64,000 nucleotides of DNA from Oscillospiraceae bacterium (GTDB taxonomy: Bacteria; Bacillota; Clostridia; Oscillospirales; Ruminococcaceae): assembly GCA_003531585.1 (NCBI GenBank), contig DQFX01000012.1, positions 9,390 to 73,389 on the forward strand, in the 5' to 3' direction. The notes beneath the pieces are model-generated. The model had not been told where the DNA came from. It did no database searches and saw only the letters and a list, made by a program, of their open reading frames with translations. The translations under genes were made by a program, and so were the position numbers. Position 1 is the stretch's first letter. Each line of letters opens with the position of its first letter. Shown piece by piece: positions 26,309-34,910 of this stretch.

Positions 26309-27172
26309 TCAAAAATGTACTATTGCAGTGCTTCCTGCGGGGAGCGGCATACCGGTCTGCTTTACCGGCAGCCCTATCTCCTGGGAATCCACCGTGATAT
26401 CGAACCGCTTACCGACGGTCATTTGCAGGAGGTAGCTCATAACGCTGGCGGAAAGCCCGGTCGTGTAGCTGTTCAGAAGCACGAACAGCGGCTTGTCCGA
26501 AAGGAGCTGCGTGCAGCTCTCCATCAGGTCGTAAATGCAGTCCTCCAGCTTCCACATTTCGCCGTTGGTTCCCCTGCCATAGCTGGGAGGGTCGAGTATA
26601 ATGCCGTCGTAGTGGTTCCCGCGGCGTATCTCGCGGCTGATGAACTTCTGCGCGTCGTCGACGATCCAGCGTATCGGCTTATCCGAAAGCCCGGACAGCT
26701 TCGCGTTGGTGCGCGCCCAGTCAACCATGCCCTTTACTGCGTCCACATGGCACACGGAGGCTCCCGCCGCAGCGCATGCGAGCGTAGCTCCGCCGGTGTA
26801 GGCGAACAGGTTCAGCACGTTTATCGGGCGGTCTGCGCCGCGGATAGCGTTCATGCAGTAGTCCCAGTTGACCGCCTGCTCCGGGAACAGCCCGGTGTGC
26901 TTGAATCCGGTGGGCTTCACCATAAATGTGAGTTCCCCGTACTTTATCTGCCAGCTCTCCGGGAGCTTCCTGCGGTAATCCCAGGAGCCTCCGCCGGAGG
27001 ACGAGCGGTTGTACTTTGCGTGGGCGGTGCGCCACTCAGGAGCCTCGCCGGAGCATTTCCAGATTATCTGCGGGTCGGGGCGGATAAGGGTGACGTCGCC
27101 CCAGCGCTCCAGCCGTTCGCCGTCTGATGTGTCGATAAGGCAGTAGTCCTGCCACTTGTCTGAAAGTCTCAT
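26309..27172 (-). CDS. class I SAM-dependent methyltransferase, RlmI/RlmK-like
   Basis: 287 residues. Motif I is NLFAYTGGATLACAAAGA and the catalytic-region motif is LDPPSYGRG, the arrangement seen in RlmI/RlmK-type 23S rRNA cytosine/guanine methyltransferases. The N-terminal PUA domain of RlmI is absent; instead a short beta-rich region precedes the Rossmann fold. A nucleic-acid target is likely but the exact substrate is not known. It ends nine bases before the EcfA start region. Confidence 0.82.
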   Translation of the reverse strand: MRLSDKWQDYCLIDTSDGERLERWGDVTLIRPDPQIIWKCSGEAPEWRTAHAKYNRSSSGGGSWDYRRKLPESWQIKYGELTFMVKPTGFKHTGLFPEQAVNWDYCMNAIRGADRPINVLNLFAYTGGATLACAAAGASVCHVDAVKGMVDWARTNAKLSGLSDKPIRWIVDDAQKFISREIRRGNHYDGIILDPPSYGRGTNGEMWKLEDCIYDLMESCTQLLSDKPLFVLLNSYTTGLSASVMSYLLQMTVGKRFDITVDSQEIGLPVKQTGMPLPAGSTAIVHF

Positions 27173-27199
27173 TCTTTTGTCCTCTGTTCCTGCTTATTC

Positions 27200-27838
27200 T
27201 TAACGCTCACCCAACTTGATGGGGTGGCGAACAACAGTCTTTAACCTCTCCGGAGCACATTTTCGCGGGTCTGAAAGATATATTTCATGGTGCATGCGTT
27301 CAGCGCGTATATCCGGAACATAGCCATTCTGTGCCGCATGCTCGTGCATCGCTTCTATCGTTTTCGGCTCGTCGTCATATGGACCGATATGCATGCACTG
27401 CACGCACAGCCCTTCATCATAAGTAAAGAACTCCACTTTGGAAAGGTCAAGCTTCTTTTTTCTGGCAGCTTCCCCGACCGCCCAGTTAAATTCATCAGCA
27501 GTAACAAAATCAGGAAGCCTGATTGCCGAAATGAAGTGAAATTTCTCTTTATGGGAATAGTCGATGGAATCCGAACCTTCCTGCCGCCAGAATCCCTCAA
27601 GCGGAGGAACCACATAATCAAAATAGCCCGCCATTCTGTGGCTGCCCAATTTGCTCATCTTTATAGTGAACGCAACCGCATACAGCAGCCCGATGGATTC
27701 CTTGTACTCGCCGTTTTCGCTGTTGGGGTCTCCCGTCCCGCGAACTGCAATATAGTTCATCTTGGGGATTTTTACAATACCAGGCTTCTTTGGCGGCATA
27801 TAGAACTCTTTATATTCCTTTTTGAAATCAAACGGCAT
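27200..27838 (-). CDS. GyrI-like small-molecule-binding domain protein
   Basis: 212 residues. It matches standalone GyrI-like proteins of the SOUL/SHS2 fold: the N-terminal MPFDFKKEYKEFYMPPKKPGIVKIP and the C-terminal HHEIYLSDPRKCAPERLKTVVRHPI are typical. Such proteins bind hydrophobic small molecules, and some hydrolyse cyclopropanoid genotoxins or regulate transcription. No DNA-binding domain is attached. It is four bases downstream of an Imm1-like gene. The family call is good; the ligand is unknown. Confidence 0.8.
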   Translation of the reverse strand: MPFDFKKEYKEFYMPPKKPGIVKIPKMNYIAVRGTGDPNSENGEYKESIGLLYAVAFTIKMSKLGSHRMAGYFDYVVPPLEGFWRQEGSDSIDYSHKEKFHFISAIRLPDFVTADEFNWAVGEAARKKKLDLSKVEFFTYDEGLCVQCMHIGPYDDEPKTIEAMHEHAAQNGYVPDIRAERMHHEIYLSDPRKCAPERLKTVVRHPIKLGER

Positions 27839-27841
27839 ATT

Positions 27842-28201
27842 TTAAATCTTCTCCCACTCAACGCACTCCGGCAGCTTCATTTCATTCATGAACGCCTCGG
27901 CTATCTCTAGTATCTTCTCCTCCGGAACTATCTGCCCGCGGTTGAGCTGATACACCTCGCCGTCGATGTTGACGTCAATGGTTCCGTGGCGGGTCTTGTC
28001 GCCGATGGAAACATACGCCGTGCCGCCCTCGCTCTCGAAATAATTAATGGAAGCGCCGTCCTCGCAGCAGAGTATCGCCATGCAGGGGTAGGAATCCGTG
28101 CCCTCGCCGAGCCATATCTCGCCGCACGCCGCATTCAGCGCGGTTTTGAGTTCATCTTTATCATTTGCAGGAAAGTTCCCGTTATTTGCACAAACCAGCA
28201 T
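27842..28201 (-). CDS. Imm1-like immunity protein
   Basis: 119 residues. The pattern of strands around YPCMAILCCEDGASINYF, then GTIDVNIDG, an EEKILEIAEAFMN helix and a final LPECVEW resembles the Imm1 family, which neutralises nucleotide deaminase or other polymorphic toxins. No toxin gene is next to it; neighbours are glmM and a GyrI-like gene. It may be an orphan immunity gene or a housekeeping relative. The call rests on overall pattern and is moderate. It starts 10 bp after the glmM stop. Confidence 0.55.
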   Translation of the reverse strand: MLVCANNGNFPANDKDELKTALNAACGEIWLGEGTDSYPCMAILCCEDGASINYFESEGGTAYVSIGDKTRHGTIDVNIDGEVYQLNRGQIVPEEKILEIAEAFMNEMKLPECVEWEKI

Positions 28202-28211
28202 GTTTCCTCCG

Positions 28212-29573
28212 TCAGGTAAGGCTGCGCTTGACTTCCTCCGCGATGGAGTCCGCCAGCCGCTTCACCATATCCATGTCCTTGCCCTCGACCATAACCCGCA
28301 CCAGAGGCTCCGTGCCGCTCTCGCGGACGAGTACTCTGCCGCTGCCGCCGAGTTCCTTCTCAGCCGCGGAAATGCAGTCCATTATAGCCGGAACCTTGTT
28401 CCACTTGCCCTTGCCGCTCTCGGTTATCTTCACGTTCACGAGAAGCTGCGGGTAGTCCTCGATGCCCTCGCAGAGCTGCGCCAGGGACTTCCCGGTCTCG
28501 GTCATGACCTTTATGAGCATAGCCGCCGTGAGCTGACCGTCGCCGGTGGTCGCATGGTCGAGCATGATTATATGTCCGGACTGCTCGCCGCCGATATTGT
28601 ACCCGCTGCGCTGCATTTCCTCGAGGACATATCTGTCGCCGACCTTGGCGCAGACGGTTTTCATGCCGTTCTGCTTCATGAAATCGTGGAACCCGAGGTT
28701 GCTCATAACGGTAACGACAGCGGCGTCGCCCTTGAGTATCTTCTTCTCTTTCATGCGCTTGGCAAGAACTGCGATTATACGGTCGCCGTCGATGACCTTT
28801 CCGTTTTCATCGACCGCAAGGCACCTGTCGGCGTCGCCGTCGAACGCGAATCCAGCCGCCATGCCGCCGTTCTTAACGTACTCGCAGAGCTGACCGATAT
28901 GCGTGGAGCCGCAGTTGTCGTTGATGTTGGTGCCGTCCGGCTCGTCTGCGATGAACTCGCAGCCGTTCCCGAGGTACGCGAAAAGCTTGCGCGCCGTAGC
29001 GGCGGAGCTTCCATTCGCGCAGTCGAAGCAGAAGCGCTGATTGACTCCCGCGTAGTCCCCCGCTCCGGCGCATTCCCTGATGTGCTGAATGTAGTCGGTG
29101 CAGGCGCTGCTGAGTCTGGAGATCCTCCCGACCTCGATGCCGTCACGAAGCCTGATCTCGTCCTTCCGGTCGAGTATAAGAGCCTCTATCTCCTCCTCAA
29201 CGCTGTCCGGGAGCTTGAATCCCTCGGAGGAAAACAGCTTTATGCCGTTGTATTCCACGGTATTATGCGAAGCGGAGATCATAACGCCCGCGTCCGCATT
29301 GTACCTTTTCACAAGATAAGCCACCGCAGGAGTAGGCACAACTCCAAGCAGCAGCGCGTTTGCTCCCACGGAAGCAAGACCAGCGGACAGCGCCGCCTCC
29401 AGGATTTTAGAGGAAATGCGGGTATCCATGCCAACGATGATATTCGGGTGAGCCTTGCCGCTCTCCTTAGTGAGTACGTAAGCCGCCGCCCTTCCTATCT
29501 CCATTGCCCTTTCGCAGGTGAGTTCCGTGACTGCAACGCCGCGCGCGCCGTCCGTGCCGAAAATTCTTCCCAT
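28212..29573 (-). CDS. glmM: phosphoglucosamine mutase
   Basis: 453 residues. The phosphoserine loop is ISASHNTVEYNG, the metal loop DGDADRC and the sugar loop region near GEQSGHI. The C-terminal phosphate-binding loop RESGTEPLVRVM is intact. It converts glucosamine-6-phosphate to glucosamine-1-phosphate for peptidoglycan and other UDP-GlcNAc uses. The ATG follows GGGGGCAATAAT. It lies 45 bp after ruvB. Confidence 0.97.
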   Translation of the reverse strand: MGRIFGTDGARGVAVTELTCERAMEIGRAAAYVLTKESGKAHPNIIVGMDTRISSKILEAALSAGLASVGANALLLGVVPTPAVAYLVKRYNADAGVMISASHNTVEYNGIKLFSSEGFKLPDSVEEEIEALILDRKDEIRLRDGIEVGRISRLSSACTDYIQHIRECAGAGDYAGVNQRFCFDCANGSSAATARKLFAYLGNGCEFIADEPDGTNINDNCGSTHIGQLCEYVKNGGMAAGFAFDGDADRCLAVDENGKVIDGDRIIAVLAKRMKEKKILKGDAAVVTVMSNLGFHDFMKQNGMKTVCAKVGDRYVLEEMQRSGYNIGGEQSGHIIMLDHATTGDGQLTAAMLIKVMTETGKSLAQLCEGIEDYPQLLVNVKITESGKGKWNKVPAIMDCISAAEKELGGSGRVLVRESGTEPLVRVMVEGKDMDMVKRLADSIAEEVKRSLT

Positions 29574-29618
29574 ATTATTGCCCCCGTTATGTATATTTAA
29601 TTAGAGTATGCTCTATTA

Positions 29619-30671
29619 TCAGAAATCAAGCCGCTGCTGACCGTCCTGGAGTATCCCCAGGTGTCTGTAAGCGAGCGCAGTAGCGGTGCGCCCGCGCGGA
29701 GTTCTTGCAATGAACCCGAGCTGCATGAGGAACGGTTCGCAGACCTCCTCCAGCGTCACCGACTCCTCTCCAAGCGCGGAAGCCAGCGTTTCCAGCCCGA
29801 CAGGACCGCCGTTGTAGCCCTTGATTATCATTTCCAGAAGCCGCCTGTCAAGCCTGTCAAGACCTAGCTTGTCGATATCCTCGCGGCCTAACGCGATATC
29901 CGCAAGCTCCTGGGTTATCTTTCCGTCGCCGAGCACCTCCGCATAGTCGCGGACACGCTTGAGCAGGCGGTTCGCGATACGCGGCGTGCCTCTGGAGCGC
30001 TTTGCGATCTCCATCGCGCCGTCCTTTGTGCAGGGTATCGCGAGGATTATCGCGGAGCGCTGCACGATGCTGCAAAGCTCCTCCGGAGTATACAGTTCCA
30101 GCCGCTGGATAACGCCGAATCTGTCGCGCAGAGGCGCAGAAAGCTGTCCGGAGCGCGTAGTAGCGCCTATCAGCGTGAATTTCGGCAGGTCGATGCGGAT
30201 AGACCTCGCAGATGGACCGTTGCCCATGATTATATCGAGAACATAGTCCTCCATCGCAGGGTAAAGCACTTCCTCAACCTGACGGGAAAGGCGGTGTATC
30301 TCGTCGATGAAAAGCACGTCGTTGGGCTGCAGATTGGTCAGCAGAGCCGCCAGGTCCCCCGCCTTCTCGATCGCCGGACCGGAGGTCACGCGGATATTCA
30401 CGCCCATCTCGTTCGCAATTATGCACGAAAGCGTGGTCTTACCAAGTCCGGGAGGGCCGTAAAGCAGCACGTGGTCAAGACACTCGCCGCGCTTTTTCGC
30501 AGCCTCGATATAGACCTTCATGTTCTCCTTGACCTTATCCTGACCGATGTACTCGTCAAGTACCTTCGGGCGCAGGGAATACTCGATATCGGTATCTGAT
30601 TCAGTATATTCCGGCTCGACTATTCTGTTACTGCGTTCGGGATTTCCCCCGAGTTCAGACATTTCCAGCAT
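29619..30671 (-). CDS. ruvB: Holliday junction branch migration ATPase RuvB
   Basis: 350 residues. AAA+ motor with Walker A GPPGLGKTT, Walker B DEIHR, sensor GATTRSG and a C-terminal winged helix (LGFIARTPRGR). It drives branch migration with RuvA. The first ATG follows AAAGGAAG at good spacing and overlaps the TPR gene end by 17 bases. RuvB is separated from ruvA by that TPR gene, which is unusual. Confidence 0.98.
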   Translation of the reverse strand: MLEMSELGGNPERSNRIVEPEYTESDTDIEYSLRPKVLDEYIGQDKVKENMKVYIEAAKKRGECLDHVLLYGPPGLGKTTLSCIIANEMGVNIRVTSGPAIEKAGDLAALLTNLQPNDVLFIDEIHRLSRQVEEVLYPAMEDYVLDIIMGNGPSARSIRIDLPKFTLIGATTRSGQLSAPLRDRFGVIQRLELYTPEELCSIVQRSAIILAIPCTKDGAMEIAKRSRGTPRIANRLLKRVRDYAEVLGDGKITQELADIALGREDIDKLGLDRLDRRLLEMIIKGYNGGPVGLETLASALGEESVTLEEVCEPFLMQLGFIARTPRGRTATALAYRHLGILQDGQQRLDF

Positions 30672-31590
30672 CTGTATCTTCCTTTACTGTTTCCTCAGTT
30701 TCTTCCTTTTCGATGTATCTGTAATAATCCTGCGGCAGGTCGTTTCCCGTTGCGTTTTCAGCGTGGTTGAACATTCGCAGCGCGGTCATGCGCTTTGAAA
30801 GCTCCTCTGGGTCCTTGTAGCCGCAGAGTATCGCCTTGTCGTAGGCTTCCTCGGCGTTCTTCTCATCGTCGTGCATTGCGTACCATGTGGCAAGTTCGGC
30901 GTAGACCAGCGGGTGGTTTTCCTGGATAGTCACCAATTTCTTGAGGGTCTCGAGAGCGCGCTCGTCCTCGCCGCGCAGCGTGTATATCGTCGCCAGGCTG
31001 TAGTAGGAGTACCCATAGTTAGGGTCGTACCTGAGCGCCTGCTCAAAGCAGTATTCCGCACTGCTGAGCTTCCCCTCGTTGTAATAGGCATGCCCGAGCC
31101 GCGACTGCGCGTCCGGATTGTCCGGAGCTATCTCCGCAGCCTTCCGAAGCGCCCACATAAGCTGACCTTCGTTCTCCTGCGCCTCGTACAGCTTGATGAG
31201 CCACTCCACGCAGAAATGCTGATTCTGGCGGTTATCCGAAATGCTGAGCGCCCGCATGAGGTGTTCCTCCGCTTCGGGATAGCGCCCCCGGGTCAGCATG
31301 AGAATTCCCTTGTAAGCGCAGCGTGCGCCCTCGTCGTGCCGGAGAATGCGAAGCCCGTGTTTTCCGAGCGCCCTGAGAGCCGCCCGGCGTTCCGAAAAAG
31401 ACTCCTTTGCAAACGAGCAGAGCGTACTTGCCGCGAGGGCAGCCGCCGTGCCTCCGCCGAGTATCAGCCCGGATATGCACATCAGCCGGAAATTTTCGTT
31501 CCCCTCTGCATACATGAAACCCAGAAACAGGAAAAACTCAGCCGCCGCAATAGCCATGAATGCCTTAGCGGTCGCTTCTGCATTCTTCAA
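30655..31590 (-). CDS. membrane-anchored TPR protein between ruvA and ruvB
   Basis: About 311 residues. Two hydrophobic helices at the N-terminus (about 8-58) are followed by a helical region of tetratricopeptide-like repeats (e.g. AQSRLGHAYYNEGKLSSAEYCFEQAL and the next 34-residue unit). The TTG at 31590, eight bases after GGGAGG, is preferred over the GTG at 31599, which abuts it. No specific role is known; the position between ruvA and ruvB suggests co-expression, not necessarily a function in recombination. Confidence 0.75.
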   Translation of the reverse strand: MKNAEATAKAFMAIAAAEFFLFLGFMYAEGNENFRLMCISGLILGGGTAAALAASTLCSFAKESFSERRAALRALGKHGLRILRHDEGARCAYKGILMLTRGRYPEAEEHLMRALSISDNRQNQHFCVEWLIKLYEAQENEGQLMWALRKAAEIAPDNPDAQSRLGHAYYNEGKLSSAEYCFEQALRYDPNYGYSYYSLATIYTLRGEDERALETLKKLVTIQENHPLVYAELATWYAMHDDEKNAEEAYDKAILCGYKDPEELSKRMTALRMFNHAENATGNDLPQDYYRYIEKEETEETVKEDTDAGNV

Positions 31591-31622
31591 AACGCTCACC
31601 TCCCAAACGCGATTTCGCTGAC

Positions 31623-32222
31623 TCAGCCCAAATGCTTGAGCGCGTATTTTATAAGCTCCTCAACGCTGCTGTCAGGGTCTGCGCCGGTGAGCGCCGCCTG
31701 AGCCTGCGGCAGAGCGAATCCAAGCACGCACAGCGCTGTGATAGCCTCCGCAGCGGCATTGCCTCCTACCGAAGCCGCAGTGACAGGCTCCGTGCCGAAG
31801 TCGGAAGCGGAGATGTGCTGTTCCTTTGCCACCTTGTCTTTCAGTTCCATAACGATACGCTGGGCTATCTTGTTTCCGATACCAGGAGAGCGGGTCAGGG
31901 TCTTGCTGTCGCCGGTGGTTATGCACAGCGCCAGCTTGGACGGAGTGAGGTCGGACAGTATCGCCAGCGCCGCCTTGGGACCCACTCCCGAAATGGAAGT
32001 GAGCTGCCTGAACGCCTGCAATTCAGCAGTATCAGCGAAGCCGAAAAGATCTATCGCGTCCTCGCGGACATTCAGCTGCGTAAAAAGCCTGACTTCCCCG
32101 CTGCCGCCTATTTTTTTCAGCGTGTTCATGGTCGTGCGGCAGGCGTAGCCTACCCCGCCGCATTCAACTACCGCGAGGTTCGGCTCTGTGTGGATAAGTT
32201 CGCCGTGTAAGCTGTATATCAT
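31623..32222 (-). CDS. ruvA: Holliday junction branch migration protein RuvA
   Basis: 199 residues. The N-terminal OB-fold, two helix-hairpin-helix motifs (LTSISGVGPKAALAIL and SPGIGNKIAQRIVMEL) and the C-terminal three-helix domain that binds RuvB are all visible. It binds the four-way junction. It is five bases after ruvC. Confidence 0.97.
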   Translation of the reverse strand: MIYSLHGELIHTEPNLAVVECGGVGYACRTTMNTLKKIGGSGEVRLFTQLNVREDAIDLFGFADTAELQAFRQLTSISGVGPKAALAILSDLTPSKLALCITTGDSKTLTRSPGIGNKIAQRIVMELKDKVAKEQHISASDFGTEPVTAASVGGNAAAEAITALCVLGFALPQAQAALTGADPDSSVEELIKYALKHLG

Positions 32223-32227
32223 GTATT

Positions 32228-32779
32228 TTACCTCTTGTCACTCTTGTGGTATATTTTTCCCATCGCGCCGTCGTTTTCCGCAGCCTTTGCAATGAGCCTC
32301 GAAAGCTGCGACCCGCTGGAATGTCCGTGGCATATCGCGAGGGCCACCGCGTCCGCAGTGTCGTCGGGCTTGGGTATCGCGTCCAGACGGAGGATATTCT
32401 TCACCATCTCCTGCACCTGGTGCTTCTCAGCCTTGCCGTAGCCTACGACCGCCTGCTTCACCTGCATTGGCGTGTATTCGTAGATCTCGATGTCCCGCTG
32501 CACAGCCGTCAGCAGGATTATCCCGCGCGCCTGCGCAACATCGATTCCGGTGGTCTTGTTGTTGGTGAAATATAGCTTCTCAATGGACATGCAGTCCGGC
32601 TTGAACATATCGAGCACGGTGCACATGTCGTCGTAGATCTCCATGAGGCGGCGGTCGAAGCTGGTTCCGGCGGCGGTGGTTATCGCGCCGTAGTTCACCA
32701 CGGAGAACCGCGTTTTCTCATAGTCTAGAACTCCATACCCAACGATGGCGTAGCCCGGGTCGATACCGATAATCCTCAT
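32228..32779 (-). CDS. ruvC: Holliday junction resolvase RuvC
   Basis: 183 residues. Catalytic acidic residues are in MRIIGIDPGYAIVGYG (Asp), MSIEKLYF (Glu) and the C-terminal DDTADAVALAICH (Asp pair). It cuts junctions at specific sequences. The start overlaps the radical SAM stop by four bases (ATGA). Confidence 0.97.
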   Translation of the reverse strand: MRIIGIDPGYAIVGYGVLDYEKTRFSVVNYGAITTAAGTSFDRRLMEIYDDMCTVLDMFKPDCMSIEKLYFTNNKTTGIDVAQARGIILLTAVQRDIEIYEYTPMQVKQAVVGYGKAEKHQVQEMVKNILRLDAIPKPDDTADAVALAICHGHSSGSQLSRLIAKAAENDGAMGKIYHKSDKR

Positions 32780-33393
32780 GTGTAGCTTTCGTTGTCGGTG
32801 ATGTACTCGCGCACTCTGAGCGGTATTCCCATGCTGTCAGCAAGCTGCTGGCAGCGGTCGATCTCGTCCTTTGTGATAACGTCGACAACGGTGAACTTCA
32901 CCTGAACGCCCATATTCTTCATATCCCGGGCGAAATCAAGCATAGCCTGGAACGCCGGCTCGCCGAAATGCGGCCTCGTTACCTCGTTGTAGCGCTTCGC
33001 GTCCGGGGCGTTGAGGCTGATGGAAGCCACGTCGATAAGTCCGCGGAACTGCTCAATATCGAATTTCGGATGGATCATGCGGACAAGTCCGTTTGTGTTA
33101 AGGCGTATCTTCATATCAGAGTGCTCCCGGATATACTGCGCAGTCTTAACGAGCATGTCCGCGCGGACGGTAGGCTCGCCGTAGCCGCAGAATATCGCGT
33201 GCGTGCAGCCGGTCTTATCGAATTTTTCGTATGCATCCACGATCTCCTCGAAGGAAGGCTCGTGCTCCAGCCACAGGCTGCCGTTATCCTTCACGGAATC
33301 GGAGTTGTTCCGCAGGCAGAACACGCAGTCGCAGGGACAGCCGTTAGTTATGTTAATATACATCTGACCGTCGAATTTGTAAAATATAGTCAT
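32776..33393 (-). CDS. TatD-associated radical SAM protein
   Basis: 205 residues from MTIFYKFD, preceded by AGAGGTG; an in-frame start at 33417 is less likely. The cluster motif is C-x3-C-x2-C within CPCDCVFCLR, with GYGEPT as the SAM-binding segment. It resembles the short radical SAM family often found beside tatD (TIGR04038-type). TatD itself is not in the window. Its substrate is unknown. It leads the transcript that continues into ruvC and ruvA, behind a consensus promoter. Confidence 0.85.
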   Translation of the reverse strand: MTIFYKFDGQMYINITNGCPCDCVFCLRNNSDSVKDNGSLWLEHEPSFEEIVDAYEKFDKTGCTHAIFCGYGEPTVRADMLVKTAQYIREHSDMKIRLNTNGLVRMIHPKFDIEQFRGLIDVASISLNAPDAKRYNEVTRPHFGEPAFQAMLDFARDMKNMGVQVKFTVVDVITKDEIDRCQQLADSMGIPLRVREYITDNESYT

Positions 33394-33428
33394 TAAAAAA
33401 ACACCTCTTGAATACAAATATTCATTTT

Positions 33429-33457
33429 ATTATACCACTATATCGGGTATTTGTCAA
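33429..33457 (-). promoter_or_regulatory. promoter of the radical SAM-ruvC-ruvA operon
   Basis: Perfect -35 TTGACA (33452-33457), 17-bp spacer, perfect -10 TATAAT (33429-33434) preceded by GTGG. It is the best consensus promoter of the window. Confidence 0.92.
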
Positions 33458-33485
33458 TGAAAATCAGGTGACATTTTGCGGAACA

Positions 33486-33516
33486 GAAAAAAGGAGCCGT
33501 AAAAATTACAGCTCCA
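33486..33516 (-). terminator. intrinsic terminator after the ferredoxin-like gene
   Basis: Minus-strand hairpin GGAGCTGT...ACGGCTCC followed by TTTTTT. Confidence 0.85.
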
Positions 33517-33553
33517 GATCCAAAATATATCGGGCGAAAGCCGATACCACAAA

Positions 33554-34255
33554 TCAATCTATTACCTGTCCGTCGGTGGTGATGATATCCACCTTCACCG
33601 GGATATACTTGCCAGAAGCGGCGACTGCGCGGTTTACGGCGTTTTCTATACCTCCGCAGCAGGGTACTTCCATGCGCGCTACCGTAATGCTCCGGATATC
33701 GTTGGCGCGGATTATCCCGCCCAGTTTCTCAGCATAGTCGGCGTCGTCCAGCTTGGGGCAGCCGATGAGGGTAACTCTGCCTTTGATGTACCTGCGGTGG
33801 AAATCTCCGTAGGCGTAGGCGGTGCAGTCGGCGGCGATAAGCAGGTCGCAGCCCCTGAAATAGGGAGCCTGCACTCCCGCAAGCTTGATCTGAACCGGCC
33901 ACTGGCTGAGCATGCTCGGAACCGCGCCCTCTGCCGGAGCTGTTCTCGGCTTCATCTGAGCCATTCTCATTCCGGGGCAGCCGGTAAATTTCGTAGCCTC
34001 CTGGGCGGGCTTCTTCTGGGACTCGATGTGGCGCTTTACAGCCTCCTCGTCAAACTCGGGAGCCTCGCGCTGAACAAAGCTTATCGCGTTCATCGGACAG
34101 GCGGGCAGGCAGTTGCCGAGTCCGTCGCAGAAATCCTCGCGAAGCAGCTTCGCCTTGCCGCCGACTATGCCTATAGCGGCTTCCTTGCAGGCGTTGGCGC
34201 AGAGTCCGCAGCCGTTGCACTTTTCTTCATCTATATGTATTATCTGTCTTACCAT
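33554..34255 (-). CDS. 4Fe-4S ferredoxin-domain protein
   Basis: 233 residues. Two cluster motifs in the first ~65 residues: CNGCGLCANACKE and a second CxxxCxxxCP set (CDGLGNCLPACP). The C-terminal ~130 residues contain further cysteines (FRGCDLL, LIGCPKLDD, VPCCGG) and resemble a conserved domain of strict anaerobes that often accompanies hydrogenase or sulfite-reductase-like systems. Electron transfer is likely, partner unknown. It is monocistronic: its own promoter is at 34303-34331 and a strong terminator follows. Confidence 0.85.
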   Translation of the reverse strand: MVRQIIHIDEEKCNGCGLCANACKEAAIGIVGGKAKLLREDFCDGLGNCLPACPMNAISFVQREAPEFDEEAVKRHIESQKKPAQEATKFTGCPGMRMAQMKPRTAPAEGAVPSMLSQWPVQIKLAGVQAPYFRGCDLLIAADCTAYAYGDFHRRYIKGRVTLIGCPKLDDADYAEKLGGIIRANDIRSITVARMEVPCCGGIENAVNRAVAASGKYIPVKVDIITTDGQVID

Positions 34256-34302
34256 GTTAAATGCTCCATTTCCTGAATAATTGCGGTTTTTAACCTGTCT
34301 AT

Positions 34303-34331
34303 ATGATACTATACCCCGCCGGAAAAGTCAA
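34303..34331 (-). promoter_or_regulatory. promoter of the ferredoxin-like gene
   Basis: -35 TTGACT (34326-34331), 17-bp spacer, -10 TATCAT (34303-34308). Confidence 0.7.
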
Positions 34332-34505
34332 TAGAAGTTTAAGCCACCGCTGGTATTTCTTGTCAAAAGCAGGACCGCGCCGTAACTTTCCAGCCCGTGT
34401 TCGTTATAATCACCAAAACATAGGCAGATAATATTTGCAAAACCACTAAAACAAACTAAAAATCAGCGAGTTTCGCCGAAATCGATGATTTTTTTTCAAT
34501 CCCGC
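34332..34505. other. divergent intergenic region with a hairpin
   Basis: No gene is visible. An imperfect hairpin at about 34461-34490 (AATCA...TGATT outer arms, GTTTC...GAAAT inner) is followed by a T-run on the plus strand and a shorter one on the minus strand, so it looks terminator-like. A TATAAT at 34405-34410 lies upstream on the plus strand but lacks a good -35. A short RNA is possible but unsupported. Confidence 0.3.
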
Positions 34506-34534
34506 TTGACAGGCTGTGTAATATGTGTTACAAT
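34506..34534 (+). promoter_or_regulatory. promoter of the small plus-strand gene
   Basis: -35 TTGACA (34506-34511), 17-bp spacer, -10 TACAAT (34529-34534) with TGT before it. Confidence 0.88.
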
Positions 34535-34588
34535 TACTGTTGTAAATTCTGACGATATTCGCAGACATAACAAAGGAGGACACGAAAA

Positions 34589-34858
34589 ATGGGGGAAATC
34601 CATGTTGGTGATAAGGTCGTTGTAAGACTCAAGGAGTATTTCAGCGGCGAAGGCAACATAAGACCTCTGGTACAGGGCGAGGTCAAGTTCGTAAACACCA
34701 CAGCGAACTTTGCCGTTGTGGACGTAGGCAACTACCGCGTAAGCTACTGGCTCAACGAGATCAGCGAGTTCAACGAGAACGAGTACGAATTCACCAGCCG
34801 CAACCGCGTAAAGCGCACTTCCATCTCCACTTCTCCCGAGGAGACCGAGCAGCTTTGA
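34589..34858 (+). CDS. small beta-rich protein of unknown function (89 aa)
   Basis: A plus-strand gene with its own promoter, a strong AAAGGAGG ribosome binding site and an intrinsic terminator, so it is real. The sequence reads as a small beta barrel: VGDKVVVRL, GEVKFVN, NFAVVDVGNYRVSYW, suggestive of an SH3- or KOW-like fold. The C-terminal ~25 residues are polar and probably disordered. No family is recognised and no function is offered. Confidence 0.7.
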   Translation: MGEIHVGDKVVVRLKEYFSGEGNIRPLVQGEVKFVNTTANFAVVDVGNYRVSYWLNEISEFNENEYEFTSRNRVKRTSISTSPEETEQL

Positions 34859-34872
34859 TAACCGCGAATAAC

Positions 34873-34907
34873 AAACACCGGACAGCATGACTGCCCGGTG
34901 TTTTTTC
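34873..34907 (+). terminator. intrinsic terminator of the small plus-strand gene
   Basis: Hairpin with arms ACACCGG and CCGGTGT followed by TTTTTT. Confidence 0.85.
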
Positions 34908-34910
34908 ATG

